DNA from: Rhodopirellula bahusiensis
GTDB lineage: Bacteria > Planctomycetota > Planctomycetia > Pirellulales > Pirellulaceae
Direction of reading: 5' to 3'
DNA length: 64,000 nucleotides
Assembly (NCBI RefSeq): GCF_002727185.1
Contig: NZ_NIZW01000001.1
Span: forward strand, 496,001-560,000
The notes under the pieces are model-generated. The model saw nothing but the letters and a program-made list of their open reading frames with translations, was not told the origin of the DNA and searched no databases. Shown here one piece after another: positions 49,340-58,875 of this stretch. The first letter of the stretch is position 1. Each line of letters starts with the position of its first letter. The position numbers and the translations under genes are program-made.

Positions 49340-49391
49340 CCCTCTCCCCCGGAAGCCGGTGGAGAGGGGACATCGCGTCGCTTCGCTCCTT
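49325..49391 (-). repeat. right terminal inverted repeat of the DUF559 element
   Basis: 67 bp, the inverted partner of 48855-48922. Its hairpin (49340-49368) keeps the 13-bp stem with one mismatch and an AAG loop complementary to the CTT loop of the left copy. Confidence 0.92.
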
Positions 49392-49397
49392 CGGAAA

Positions 49398-49467
49398 CTA
49401 GCTCCTAGCTCCTAGCTCCTAGCTCCTAGCTCCTAGCTCCTAGCTCCTAGCCCCTAGCTCCTAGCCA
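49398..49467 (+). repeat. 7-bp tandem array, CTAGCTC x10
   Basis: Ten head-to-tail heptads: units 1-7 and 9 are CTAGCTC, unit 8 is CTAGCCC, unit 10 is CTAGCCA. It begins six bases after the right inverted repeat of the DUF559 element. Confidence 0.97.
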
Positions 49468-49470
49468 CCC

Positions 49471-49596
49471 AACACCCAACACCCAACACCCAACACCCAA
49501 CACCCAACACCCAACACCCAACTCCCAACACCCAACTCCCAACACCCAACTCCCAACTCCCAACTCCCAACTCCCAACTCCCAACTCCCAACTCCC
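49471..49596 (-). repeat. 7-bp tandem array, AACACCC/AACTCCC x18 (G-run heptads on the minus strand)
   Basis: Eighteen heptads: seven AACACCC, then alternating AACTCCC/AACACCC, then a run of AACTCCC (nine of each in total). On the minus strand every unit has a GGG run spaced by four bases (GGGAGTT/GGGTGTT), the pattern of G-quadruplex-forming sequence. The array ends one base before the TTG start codon of the DUF58 gene, leaving no Shine-Dalgarno sequence. Confidence 0.97.
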
Positions 49597-49597
49597 C

Positions 49598-50509
49598 TTG
49601 TCCGAACAACACACTCCTCGCGAATTTTTGGAACCGAAGGTCTTGGCAGGCTTGTCGGGGTTGCCTTTGTTTGCGCGCCGGCCAATGCGAGGCAATGTTT
49701 CCGGTCGGCACACCAGCCCCATGCGGGGCGCGAGCGTGGAGTTTGCTGAGTACCGAAAGTACGTTCCCGGCGATGACCTGAGACGATTGGACTGGCGAGC
49801 ACACGGTCGCAGCGATCGCTACTACGTCAAAGAATTCGAAGCCGACACGAACCTGCGTTTGCAACTGGTTTTGGACACCAGCGGTTCGATGGAATACGGC
49901 TCCGGCGAACTCAACAAATTGCAGTATGCCCGTCGCATCGCCGCCGCGATCGGTTACTTGGCCGTGCAACAAGGCGATGCCGTCGGGCTGTCGTGCGTCA
50001 GCAATGGCATCACCGGTCACTTGCCACCTCGACGCAACCCGGCTCACCTCAAGACCATCTTCGATGCCCTCGAAGAAACTCGCGGCCAAGGCGAAACCCA
50101 TCTGGTCGACGTCTTGCATGAACTCGCCGAAACGACTCGCCAAGCTGCGATGGTGATCGTGATTTCGGACTTCTTCGTTGATCCCAATCAACTGCGAAGC
50201 TGCTTCGAACACTTGCGATTTCGCAAACACGATTTGTCGCTGTTCCATCTGCTCGATCCGATGGAACTGAACTTCGAATTTTCGCGGCCGACTCGCTTCC
50301 TCGACATGGAAGGCGGCACCGCCATCTTTGCCGAACCCAGTGAGATCGCAGATCGGTATCACGATGCCTTGAAAGACTACCTGGATCAACTGCAACGAAT
50401 CGTGGTGTCCTCGGGTGTCGACTATCACCGAGTCAGTATCGATCAACCGTACCCCGAAGTGCTGACGAACTTCTTGACCCGACGCGCGATGGCAAAGGGG
50501 GGACGATGA
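49598..50509 (+). CDS. DUF58 domain protein
   Basis: 303 residues from a [23 protein letters not shown] and [17 protein letters not shown] form the DUF58 signature; the following VWA-like part has DTSGSM (MIDAS). The frame remains open back through the heptad array, but there is no start codon in it, and a stop lies in the preceding array, so TTG at 49598 is the only available start unless CTG-like codons are used. DUF58 proteins work with MoxR ATPases. Its stop overlaps the next start (ATGA). Confidence 0.92.
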   Translation: MSEQHTPREFLEPKVLAGLSGLPLFARRPMRGNVSGRHTSPMRGASVEFAEYRKYVPGDDLRRLDWRAHGRSDRYYVKEFEADTNLRLQLVLDTSGSMEYGSGELNKLQYARRIAAAIGYLAVQQGDAVGLSCVSNGITGHLPPRRNPAHLKTIFDALEETRGQGETHLVDVLHELAETTRQAAMVIVISDFFVDPNQLRSCFEHLRFRKHDLSLFHLLDPMELNFEFSRPTRFLDMEGGTAIFAEPSEIADRYHDALKDYLDQLQRIVVSSGVDYHRVSIDQPYPEVLTNFLTRRAMAKGGR

Positions 50510-52566
50510 GCTTTCTTCAACCCTGGATGCTGTTCGCTCTGCCGATCGCCCTGCTGCCGATCATCATTCACTTGATCAACCAGCGTCGTTATCAAACGAC
50601 GCAGTGGGCGGCGATGATGTTCCTGCTGGCCGCGAACCGGATGAATCGCGGTTACGCTCGAATTCGACAGTGGGCCATCCTGGCTTTACGAACGCTGGTG
50701 CTGTTGGCCTTGATCATCGCCATCGGACGACCACTCGCCAGCGGTTCGCTTGGTGGCGGACTGGTTGGCTCGCTCTCGGGAGGTTCGTCCGCGAACACGA
50801 TTGTGTTGCTCGATCGTTCGCCTTCGATGAACGCCAACGCAGCGGGCGATTCGCGAACCAAACTGGAAGCCGGCGTCGCTCAAATTGCGGAAACACTGCA
50901 AACACTCGGTGCCGGCCGAGTCCTGCTGATCGACAGCAACACGGTCACGGCATCGGACTCTTCTCCTGCTCGAGAACTGGCGTCGCCCGAGGAATTACTG
51001 GATCTCCCGCAGACCGGACCTTCCGATGCATCGGCGGACATCCCGGCGATGATGTTGGCGGCACTGGACACCATCCAAGCCAACTCGATGGGTCAAACCG
51101 ACGTTTGGATTTGCTCCGACGCTCGTGAGCATGATTGGCAATCGCGAGACGGGCGTTGGCCCACGCTTCGCGAAGCACTGGCCCAATTCGGACGCCGAGT
51201 TCGTTTCCGATTGCTGACCGTCGCGGGAACTGACCAGCCCAACCGATCGATTCGCATCGACGACATTGCACTGCGAACCGAAGGCGACGAGCGAGTGTTG
51301 ACGCTGTCGGGCAAACTTCAAAGCGATTCTGAAGACGGCGACACATCGAACACACCGGCAAACACATCCATCCGCATGGATCTCGATGGAGCCGAATCGA
51401 TCGTCGAGCTGCCACTTGATTCTGGTTCAGGCGAATTCACTGACTTGCGAGTCCCCTTGGATCGCGAACAGGAACGGGGACTCGGGCACGTGTCTTTGCC
51501 TGCTGATGGCAACAACGCTGACAACACGTACTACTTTGTCTTCGACCAGCCACCGCCGCGAAAAACGGTGGTCGTGTCTTCGAACGAAGACGTTGCCAAC
51601 GTGCTGCGATTGGCGGCGGAGATCACTCCCGACCCAAACATCGACGCTTCCGCGGAGGTCCTCCTGCCCGCCGAAGTTCCATCGATCGCCTGGGATGAAA
51701 CCGCACTCTTGCTTTGGCAAGCCCCGCTGCCCGTCGGCGCATCCAATGCCGAGCTTCGCAAACGCTTGGAATCATTTTTGGACCGCGGCGGTCGAGTGAT
51801 CTTCTTTCCTCCCGACAATCCGAAGCCAAAGGCGGAATTGTTCGGCGTGTCCTATTCCCCTTGGACGGATTTGAAAGACGACGTATCCATCGCGACATGG
51901 CGAGGCGAAGCGGATTTGCTGGGCAAGACATTGGCGGGAGCCTCCCTGCCGGTTGGAAAGCTGAAAGTACATCGCCTCGCGGCACTCTCTGGCGAAACGA
52001 CTCCGCTAGCGAAGTTGTCCAACGACGAACCCGTCTTGGTCCGAGTCCCCACGCCTCGCGGCGGAGTTTACTTCTGCGGGACAACCCCGGCCGCGAAGGA
52101 TTCGACTCTTTCGTCCGACGGTGTGGTGTTGTACGTGATGATCCAGCGAGCCTTGGTCGACGGTGCCGCTTCGCTCGCCAACACTGGTCGCTTAGATGCC
52201 GGAACCGTTGATGCAGAACTGGCGGCGAACTGGAAACGACTGCAAGGCCCTGACAAGTCGCTGTCCACCGAACATGCTTTCACCGCAGGGGTCTACGCCG
52301 ACGGCGATCGCTACAACGCGATCAATCGCTCGGCAGGCGAGGACGCCACCGACACGTTGAAAGAATCTCAGATCGATGACCTCTTTCAAGGCTTGGTGTT
52401 GGAACGCGTCAACCAAACCGCGGGCGAATCCAATTCGTTGGTCGACGAAGTCTGGCGAGCGTTTCTGATTCTGATGCTGATTGCCATGATCGGTGAAGCC
52501 ATCTTGTGTTTGCCGCGGCAATCCGCCCAAGCGGCCTCCCCATCCGTCGGAGGTGCCACGGCATGA
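50506..52566 (+). CDS. BatA-like membrane protein with VWA domain
   Basis: 686 residues. The N-terminal BatA motif is [20 protein letters not shown] with LINQRRY and WAAMMFLL, then a second helix ([19 protein letters not shown]). A VWA-type domain follows with an altered MIDAS, LDRSPSM (residues about 104-110). After a beta-rich middle there is a second alpha/beta region, and a last helix near the C-terminus ([18 protein letters not shown]). Such proteins sit in the cytoplasmic membrane with the VWA domain exposed. It overlaps the upstream and downstream genes by four bases each. Confidence 0.9.
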   Translation: MSFLQPWMLFALPIALLPIIIHLINQRRYQTTQWAAMMFLLAANRMNRGYARIRQWAILALRTLVLLALIIAIGRPLASGSLGGGLVGSLSGGSSANTIVLLDRSPSMNANAAGDSRTKLEAGVAQIAETLQTLGAGRVLLIDSNTVTASDSSPARELASPEELLDLPQTGPSDASADIPAMMLAALDTIQANSMGQTDVWICSDAREHDWQSRDGRWPTLREALAQFGRRVRFRLLTVAGTDQPNRSIRIDDIALRTEGDERVLTLSGKLQSDSEDGDTSNTPANTSIRMDLDGAESIVELPLDSGSGEFTDLRVPLDREQERGLGHVSLPADGNNADNTYYFVFDQPPPRKTVVVSSNEDVANVLRLAAEITPDPNIDASAEVLLPAEVPSIAWDETALLLWQAPLPVGASNAELRKRLESFLDRGGRVIFFPPDNPKPKAELFGVSYSPWTDLKDDVSIATWRGEADLLGKTLAGASLPVGKLKVHRLAALSGETTPLAKLSNDEPVLVRVPTPRGGVYFCGTTPAAKDSTLSSDGVVLYVMIQRALVDGAASLANTGRLDAGTVDAELAANWKRLQGPDKSLSTEHAFTAGVYADGDRYNAINRSAGEDATDTLKESQIDDLFQGLVLERVNQTAGESNSLVDEVWRAFLILMLIAMIGEAILCLPRQSAQAASPSVGGATA

Positions 52567-54827
52567 TCGAAACTCATTCGCTCTCGTTTGCTTGGACGCC
52601 GTGGACCATCGCCATCGCGGTGATCGCCATCGCAGCCACGCTCGTGCTTGGTTTCCTCGCGTGCTGGCGAAACCATTTCCGCAAAGCGACCGTGCTGCTG
52701 GAAGCGTTGCGTTTGATCGTCGTCGTGGTCGCCGCGATTTTGCTCGGCGGCCCCGAATGGGTCGAACAGTACGTCCCTGATGACAAACCTGTCGTTGCGG
52801 TGCTGTACGACGATTCGGGCAGCATGCAAACACGGGACGTGGTGCAGTCCGAACCTCAAACCCGCGAAGAAGCAATCGCATCGCTGACGCAAATGGAGGC
52901 TTGGAAGTCACTCGAGTCACGCGCCGAAGTGGTCATCGAACCGTTCGCCGAAACCAAACCAGAACCGAACAATCCCAACCGCATCAATCCGATCTCCAAC
53001 CCCGCCGGAGTCGCTCCTGGTGAAACCGCTGAGTTCGCGGAAGAGAAAGGCACCGACCTTTCCAGTCCACTGTTGGACGTGGTTCGCAAGCATCAACATT
53101 TGCTCGGTGTCGTGCTGGCATCGGACGGTGACTGGAACCAAGGCGACGCGCCCGTGCGTGCGGCGGGACGTCTGCGATCGATGGGCATTCCCGTGTTCAC
53201 CGTTCCAGTTGGCAGCGAAGAACGTTTGCCCGATGTCGAACTGCTCAGCTTCGATGTGCCAACGTTTGCGATCGGCGGCAAGAAGGTTCGGATCCCGTTT
53301 TCGATCGAAAGTTCGCTGCCGCGAGACCACGCCGCGACGGTCACCATGACCACCTCGAAAGGCGAGACGATCACCAAGGACATTCGCATCGCCGCGATGG
53401 GCCGCACCAATGATTCGGTCGATTGGGAACCAGAAGACCTCGGCGATGAAACGCTGACGCTGACGATCAGCAAACATCCCAACGAGCTGCTCGATGACAA
53501 CAACGAGATCACCGCACCGATCTCCATCCGAGAAGAGAAACTTCGTGTGCTCGTGATCGAATCGGTGCCTCGCTGGGAATACCGGTATCTACGAAACGCT
53601 TTGTCGCGAGACCCCGGTGTCGAGGTTTCGTGCTTGCTGTTTCACCCGGGCCTCGACGCTCGCGGCGGAGGCAACGCCGATTACATCGCGACCTTCCCGG
53701 ACACCAAAGAAGAGCTATCGAAGTACGACGTCGTCTTCCTCGGCGACGTGGGCTTGGACGACGATCAACTGACGCTCGAACAATGCGAATGGTTGCACGG
53801 CTTGGTCGAACAACAGGCCAGCGGTCTCGTCTTCATTCCCGGTTGGGAAGGCCGCCAGTTCAGCCTGCAGGAAACACCGCTGAAAGATCTGTTGCCAGTC
53901 ACGCTCGACGAAGGCCAACCGGGCGGTTGGGGTTCACGCACCGCACAGCACTTCGAACTCACACAACTGGGTCGTCGCAGTTTGCTGACCAAACTCGCCG
54001 ACACCGCCGACGACAACCTGGAAGTCTGGGGCAACCTGCCTGGCTTCCAGTGGTACGCCCCGGTGCTGGCCGCGAAACCGGGGTCGGAAACGTTGCTCGT
54101 TCACCAAGAGGTCAGCAACCGATTCGGCCGTCTGCCGCTGCTGGTCACGCGAACGTATGGAGCGGGCAAGGTCCTGTTCATGGGAACCGACGGTGCTTGG
54201 CGTTGGCGAAAAGGCGTCGAGGATTTGTACCACTATCGGTTCTGGGGCCAAGTTGTTCGCTGGATGGCGTATCGCCGGAACATGGCCCAAGGCGAAACGA
54301 TGCGGCTGTATTACTCACCCGAACAACCGCAAGTCCGCCAAACGGTCAGCGTCAACGCAAACGTGATGGAAGCCAGTGGCGAACCGCTCTCCGGTGGTGA
54401 CGTGACGCTGCAAATTGTGGCTCCGTCGGGTCGTTCGCAAACGATTCAATTGCAATCCTCGGGCGAAGCCTGGGGTGCGTTCGCAGGCCGCTTCACACCG
54501 GAAGAACCCGGCGAACACAAGTTGACTTTGTTTTGCAAACAAACCGGTGACTCATTGCAGACCACGGTGTTTGCTCAGGGAGTCGCCTTGGAACAAATTG
54601 GAAAACCGGCTCGCCCCGACGTGATGCAAGAGATCGCTCGCGTCACCAATGGGCAAGTCTTCACCGTCGATCGAGTGGAAGACGTGATCGCGTGGCTGTC
54701 CGCCATGCCCGATCGTCCGCCTTCGATTCGTCGCATCGCACTTTGGAGTCACCCGGCAATCGTCGGTGGATTCATCGCTCTGTTGGCATTGTTTTGGATC
54801 GGTCGCAAGGGAGTCGGATTGATATGA
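52563..54827 (+). CDS. VWA-domain membrane protein
   Basis: 754 residues from the ATG in the ATGA overlap. Two N-terminal helices (WTIAIAVIAIAATLVLGFLA and LIVVVVAAILLGG) are followed by a VWA domain with the MIDAS DDSGSM (residues about 83-88), an immunoglobulin-like part, a class-I glutamine-amidotransferase-like alpha/beta part (VLVIESVPRWEYRYLRNAL, VFLGDVGLDDDQL), and a C-terminal helix (IVGGFIALLALFWIG). The layout matches large VWA proteins found after BatA-like genes in planctomycetes and related phyla. Function unknown beyond probable MoxR/DUF58 partnership. Confidence 0.9.
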   Translation: MIETHSLSFAWTPWTIAIAVIAIAATLVLGFLACWRNHFRKATVLLEALRLIVVVVAAILLGGPEWVEQYVPDDKPVVAVLYDDSGSMQTRDVVQSEPQTREEAIASLTQMEAWKSLESRAEVVIEPFAETKPEPNNPNRINPISNPAGVAPGETAEFAEEKGTDLSSPLLDVVRKHQHLLGVVLASDGDWNQGDAPVRAAGRLRSMGIPVFTVPVGSEERLPDVELLSFDVPTFAIGGKKVRIPFSIESSLPRDHAATVTMTTSKGETITKDIRIAAMGRTNDSVDWEPEDLGDETLTLTISKHPNELLDDNNEITAPISIREEKLRVLVIESVPRWEYRYLRNALSRDPGVEVSCLLFHPGLDARGGGNADYIATFPDTKEELSKYDVVFLGDVGLDDDQLTLEQCEWLHGLVEQQASGLVFIPGWEGRQFSLQETPLKDLLPVTLDEGQPGGWGSRTAQHFELTQLGRRSLLTKLADTADDNLEVWGNLPGFQWYAPVLAAKPGSETLLVHQEVSNRFGRLPLLVTRTYGAGKVLFMGTDGAWRWRKGVEDLYHYRFWGQVVRWMAYRRNMAQGETMRLYYSPEQPQVRQTVSVNANVMEASGEPLSGGDVTLQIVAPSGRSQTIQLQSSGEAWGAFAGRFTPEEPGEHKLTLFCKQTGDSLQTTVFAQGVALEQIGKPARPDVMQEIARVTNGQVFTVDRVEDVIAWLSAMPDRPPSIRRIALWSHPAIVGGFIALLALFWIGRKGVGLI

Positions 54828-57800
54828 AGATTGCAGACAACCATTCACCCGCGCAAACAAATCTGCGCATTCCCGATTCGCTCAAGCAGCAATTGCTGGC
54901 TTACCGGAGGCGAGTTTGGCAAATCAAACTGACCGAAGCCGTCGCGATCGTGGTCGCGGGGATCGGACTGGCGTTCCTGCTCGTCTACGGCATGGACCGC
55001 TTCACCGACACGCCGGCGATTCTGCGAGGCCTGCTCTGGATCGGCGGATTCGCTTTGGTGACCATCGTGCCCTGGGCGATCTACAAATGGGTCTACAAGC
55101 ACCAAGCCCTCGAGCCGCTGGCCAAATTGCTGAGCCAAAAGATGCCCTCGATCGGCGACCGATTGTTGGGCGTGATCGAGCTGACTCACAACGCGTCCGA
55201 ACAAGCCCGCTCGCCCGAGCTTTGCCAAGCCGCGATGACGCAAGTCGCCGACGACGCGGCGGGCAAAGACTTCCGCGGCGCGGCACCGAACTCCTGGTAC
55301 AAAGCCTGGACCGGTTTGGCCGCCGCAACGGTGCTGGCCATTGGAGCCTTGGCGGTGACCTACCCCGCCGCAACGGGCAACGCGATGACTCGGTTGTTGG
55401 CACCTTGGGGTTCCACGCCACGGTACACGTTCACCCGAATCGACGCGTTGGCAAACGACGTCTACATCCCACACGGCGAACCCGTGGTCCTGCCGGTTGC
55501 ATTGAGTGAGGATTCACGCTGGCAACCTGAGTCCGCCGAACTGCACATCGGTCAACAAAAACCAATCCAAGCCACCCTCCGCGACGGGCAGTACGCCTTT
55601 GCGGTGCCGCCTCAACTCAGCGAACATCCAATGTCGCTCACCGTTGGCGACGTGAAGCAGTCGGTGAAGCTGAAACCCACTTTGCGTCCCGAGCTTTCCA
55701 AGATTGTCGCGGACGTGAACTTGCCCGAATACCTCGGCCAACCCGAACCCAAACAAATCGACACGCGAGGCGGCTCTTTGACCGTCGTTCGCGGAAGCCA
55801 AGCTGTTGTGACCGCGATCGCCAATCGCGAATTGGCCGACGGCAAAGTCAACGAACAATCGCGTCCGGTCGATGGACCGCAATTGGCCAGTGATCCCGTG
55901 CAAGCCGTCGAAACGGAAACGCTGCAGTTCCAATGGCGTGACCAGATGGGTCTGACGGGACGCGAACCGTTCACGTTGTCGATCGAAGCGATTGACGACG
56001 AGGCCCCCACGCTGATCTGCGATGGTCTGGAACGCCAAGCGGTCGTGTTGGATTCAGAAACCTTGACCTTCCAGGTCCGTGCCAACGACGACTTCGGCAT
56101 CCGCCGCGTTGGCATCCAGTGGAAAGGCATGGACGTCGGAGCAGTCGAAGAACCGGCCGAAGGCGAACGAGCTCTCGCGGCAGGCGACCCATCGGCCAGC
56201 AGTTTGGAAGCGATGGGAACGTTCTCGGCCAAGTCGCTGGGGATTCCCGCTCAACCAATCGAACTGCAAGTTTGGGCGGAGGATTACCTGCCCGAGCGTG
56301 CTCGTGTGTTGTCACCTCCGTTTTTGTTGTACGTCCTTACCCCGGACCAACATGCGATCTGGATGACCGAACAATTGAGCAAATGGCACCGGCAAGCCCT
56401 CGATGTTCGCGACCGGGAACGACAACTCCACGAGAAGAACAAGCAACTTCGAGCGTTGTCCGCCGACGAAGTGGAAATGGATCAGCACCAACGCGACATC
56501 GAACGCCAAGCCGCCGCGGAACGGTCCAACGGTCGTCGATTGGAACGGCTCGGACAGATGGGCGACCAATTGGTTTTGGCGGCATCCAAGAACCCCGAAA
56601 TCGGAGTTGGCCACCTGGAGAGTTGGGCGGAGATGCTGCAAGTCCTTCAGGACCTCTCCGACAATCGGATGCCCAGCGTCGCGAATCTGCTGGACGACGC
56701 GGCACAGGAAGCACCCAAGATTGCATCCAAACCTGGCCCCAAAAGTCCCGGCGGCCCCAAAGCCGGTCAAAGCCGTGCGGGCGGCCCGGGCCCCGGATCT
56801 GAAATGTCCAAGCACCCTGGCCCCAAACCACGTGCGGCACCGCAGTTGGTCGACATGGAATCCTCCGCCAACTCACCCGACGAAGGCAAAGGTTCGCCCG
56901 GCGGACCAAAGAAACCCAGCAACCCTGCGCTGCGTTTGCCAACGACCACCGTGATGGGCAAGAGCCAACCTTCGGATGACAAACCGAAGAAGGATGAGCC
57001 GCTGAAGATGGCCCAAGCGATCACCGAGCAAAAGGAACTGCTCGACGAATTCGACAAAATCGCTGACGAACTGAATCTGATCTTGGCAAACCTAGAAGGC
57101 AGCACGTTGGTCAAACGACTGAAGGCTGCCTCTCGCAAACAGAACTTGGTCGCCAAGCAACTGACCAATCACCTCGAACCCGCGTTCGGACAAAGTGCCC
57201 CGCGCATCGACGACGAAGTCAAGGAGGTCTTCACGGAACTTCAAACCGCCGAGGATGAAAGCACCGAACAGATCTCCTACATCATGGACGACATGGAGGC
57301 CTACTTTGAACGACGACGCTTCGCTCAGTTCAAAGTCACCTTGGACGAGATGAAATCCAGTGATGTGATCGGTGGACTGCGACAACTTTCCGCGGCAATC
57401 AAAGACCAACAAGGCATGTCCGTCGCACAGTGTGAGTTCTGGTCGGACTCGCTGGATCGTTGGGCTGAAAATCTGGTCGATCCCGCTTGCAACGGCAGTT
57501 GCCCCGGCGGCAAGTCGCCGGAAAGTCTGCCGCCATCGATCGTTCGCGACGTGATGCAAATCCTGGAATCCGAAGTCAACCTGCGTGACGAAACTCGCGT
57601 GGCCGAACAAGCCAAAGCGGCCGTTGACGCCAAAGACCACAAGGCCACGGCCGAGACGCTGGCCAAGACTCAAACGGAGATCAACGAACGCGTTGTGGAC
57701 GTGATTGAACGCATCCGCGAATTGCCGGACGCGAGCAAGCACTTCGGGAAAGAGCTCAAGATGCTGGCGCAAGTCGATGCTGTGATGACCGACGCGACTT

Positions 57801-58108
57801 CGATCTTGAAGCAACCCAACACGGGCTCGCAAGCCATCGCAGCCGAGACCGAAGCGATTGAGTTGATCCTGCGATCCAAACGCATCAATCCCAAAGGCGG
57901 CGGAGGCGGCGGCAGTTCACCGGGTGGCGGATCAGGCGGTGGCAACAGTGCTGATTCCGCTTTGGCATTGCTTGGAAAAAGCAAGAACGAAAAGGAGGTG
58001 CGTGAGAACAAAAACGTCACCCAATCGACCGGCGAGACCGGCGCGGAACTCCCCGAAGAATTCCGCCGCGGACTGGATCAATACTTCAGCCGATTGGGAG
58101 GAACCTGA
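54824..58108 (+). CDS. 1094-residue membrane protein with long coiled coils
   Basis: Start at the ATGA overlap. Two helices near the N-terminus (AVAIVVAGIGLAFLLVYG, LLWIGGFALVTIVPWAIY) and a third (ATVLAIGALAVTYPAA) are followed by beta-rich extracytoplasmic regions up to about residue 500. Then come coiled coils (DRERQLHEKNKQLRALSADEVEM), a Pro/Gly/Lys-rich disordered part near 620-720, a second helical section, and a Gly-rich tail (PKGGGGGGSSPGGGSGGG). There is no catalytic motif. It resembles the DUF4175-type proteins found downstream of VWA genes in envelope operons, an assignment I hold weakly. Confidence 0.85.
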   Translation: MKIADNHSPAQTNLRIPDSLKQQLLAYRRRVWQIKLTEAVAIVVAGIGLAFLLVYGMDRFTDTPAILRGLLWIGGFALVTIVPWAIYKWVYKHQALEPLAKLLSQKMPSIGDRLLGVIELTHNASEQARSPELCQAAMTQVADDAAGKDFRGAAPNSWYKAWTGLAAATVLAIGALAVTYPAATGNAMTRLLAPWGSTPRYTFTRIDALANDVYIPHGEPVVLPVALSEDSRWQPESAELHIGQQKPIQATLRDGQYAFAVPPQLSEHPMSLTVGDVKQSVKLKPTLRPELSKIVADVNLPEYLGQPEPKQIDTRGGSLTVVRGSQAVVTAIANRELADGKVNEQSRPVDGPQLASDPVQAVETETLQFQWRDQMGLTGREPFTLSIEAIDDEAPTLICDGLERQAVVLDSETLTFQVRANDDFGIRRVGIQWKGMDVGAVEEPAEGERALAAGDPSASSLEAMGTFSAKSLGIPAQPIELQVWAEDYLPERARVLSPPFLLYVLTPDQHAIWMTEQLSKWHRQALDVRDRERQLHEKNKQLRALSADEVEMDQHQRDIERQAAAERSNGRRLERLGQMGDQLVLAASKNPEIGVGHLESWAEMLQVLQDLSDNRMPSVANLLDDAAQEAPKIASKPGPKSPGGPKAGQSRAGGPGPGSEMSKHPGPKPRAAPQLVDMESSANSPDEGKGSPGGPKKPSNPALRLPTTTVMGKSQPSDDKPKKDEPLKMAQAITEQKELLDEFDKIADELNLILANLEGSTLVKRLKAASRKQNLVAKQLTNHLEPAFGQSAPRIDDEVKEVFTELQTAEDESTEQISYIMDDMEAYFERRRFAQFKVTLDEMKSSDVIGGLRQLSAAIKDQQGMSVAQCEFWSDSLDRWAENLVDPACNGSCPGGKSPESLPPSIVRDVMQILESEVNLRDETRVAEQAKAAVDAKDHKATAETLAKTQTEINERVVDVIERIRELPDASKHFGKELKMLAQVDAVMTDATSILKQPNTGSQAIAAETEAIELILRSKRINPKGGGGGGSSPGGGSGGGNSADSALALLGKSKNEKEVRENKNVTQSTGETGAELPEEFRRGLDQYFSRLGGT

Positions 58109-58875
58109 TGGTCATCCGCTGCGGGATCTTTCTGTTGTTTGGTCTGCTTACGTTGATGGGTCGCCCGGTCTCATCGCAGGAACGAAGAGTGCAGGCGGTC
58201 CAGGATTTCAATGCACTCAATCGATTCGCGGGAGGCCAACTGAAAGCGGTCGAAAAGAACCCCAAACCGATCGAGTGTCTTCGCCCGCTAGTGAACGCGG
58301 AACTGTCATTCGTTCATCGGGTTTGCGAGCCGACCGACGAACAGATGAAAGCCATCATCGAATCGGCACAAGAAGCATTCAACGAGATGGGAGATCTGAG
58401 GCTGCAAAACATGGCTCAGAGCCCACGTTTGCGCTTCCACGGAGTGAACGGTGAAACCCTGAAGTCGAATCCAATCCGTCGAGTTCGGAAAGACACCATG
58501 GACTTCCTTCCATTGCTCGTAACCGAAAAGCAGTTTCAAAAGTACAAACAAGAATCATCGCAACGAGACCGCATCGAAAGTGAGGCAGCCGCAGACTACC
58601 TCGTCGCCTTGTTGAACTCGAAATTGATTCTCACCAAAGTCCAGCAACGGAAGCTTCGAACCGCTTTCCTCGACGATTGGACTGAACTCGACGTCGAGTG
58701 GATCAACAACTATGTCAACAACCCAAACTTTCTGCCGATCATCCCAAGCAACTTGCTGCGAAAAGTCTTAACAACCGACCAACAGGCAGCGTGGTCTTCC
58801 CTGCAACAGGTCAGCATGGGCGTCATGATCGGTCAAAACTCAGAGCGTTTTTTGGTGAAGGAGTGGCTGCCATGA
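58108..58875 (+). CDS. exported protein with LTxxQ-like motifs, copy 1
   Basis: 255 residues. A signal peptide covers the first 23 residues (IFLLFGLLTLMGRPVSS). The helical mature part has four T-x-x-Q motifs: PTDEQ (75-79), VTEKQ (138-142), LTKVQ (175-179) and LTTDQ (221-225). Repeated LTxxQ is the hallmark of the CpxP/Spy family of periplasmic chaperones; whether this is a true relative needs a profile search. The start overlaps the upstream stop by one base (TGATG). The next gene has the same design. Confidence 0.75.
   Translation: MVIRCGIFLLFGLLTLMGRPVSSQERRVQAVQDFNALNRFAGGQLKAVEKNPKPIECLRPLVNAELSFVHRVCEPTDEQMKAIIESAQEAFNEMGDLRLQNMAQSPRLRFHGVNGETLKSNPIRRVRKDTMDFLPLLVTEKQFQKYKQESSQRDRIESEAAADYLVALLNSKLILTKVQQRKLRTAFLDDWTELDVEWINNYVNNPNFLPIIPSNLLRKVLTTDQQAAWSSLQQVSMGVMIGQNSERFLVKEWLP

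Larger units (their letters stand above)
48855..49391 (+). mobile_element. 537-bp DUF559-nuclease element with terminal inverted repeats
   Basis: A single intact nuclease-like gene lies between 68-bp near-identical inverted repeats, each carrying a large GC-rich hairpin. The unit interrupts an otherwise tightly packed moxR-DUF58-VWA operon. CTAGCTN heptads touch both outer edges. No transposase is present. The reading as a mobile or homing-like unit is an inference from structure and position. Confidence 0.65.

Noticed and set aside
49398-49596. CRISPR array
   Set aside because: Units are 7 bp with no spacers; these are simple tandem arrays.
49454-50446. Long minus-strand frame reading through the heptad arrays as a Gly-Val-Gly-Ser/Cys-Trp-Glu/Val-Leu repeat protein
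   Set aside because: A 7-bp repeat without stops is open in every frame by nature; the rest lies antisense to the well-supported DUF58 gene.
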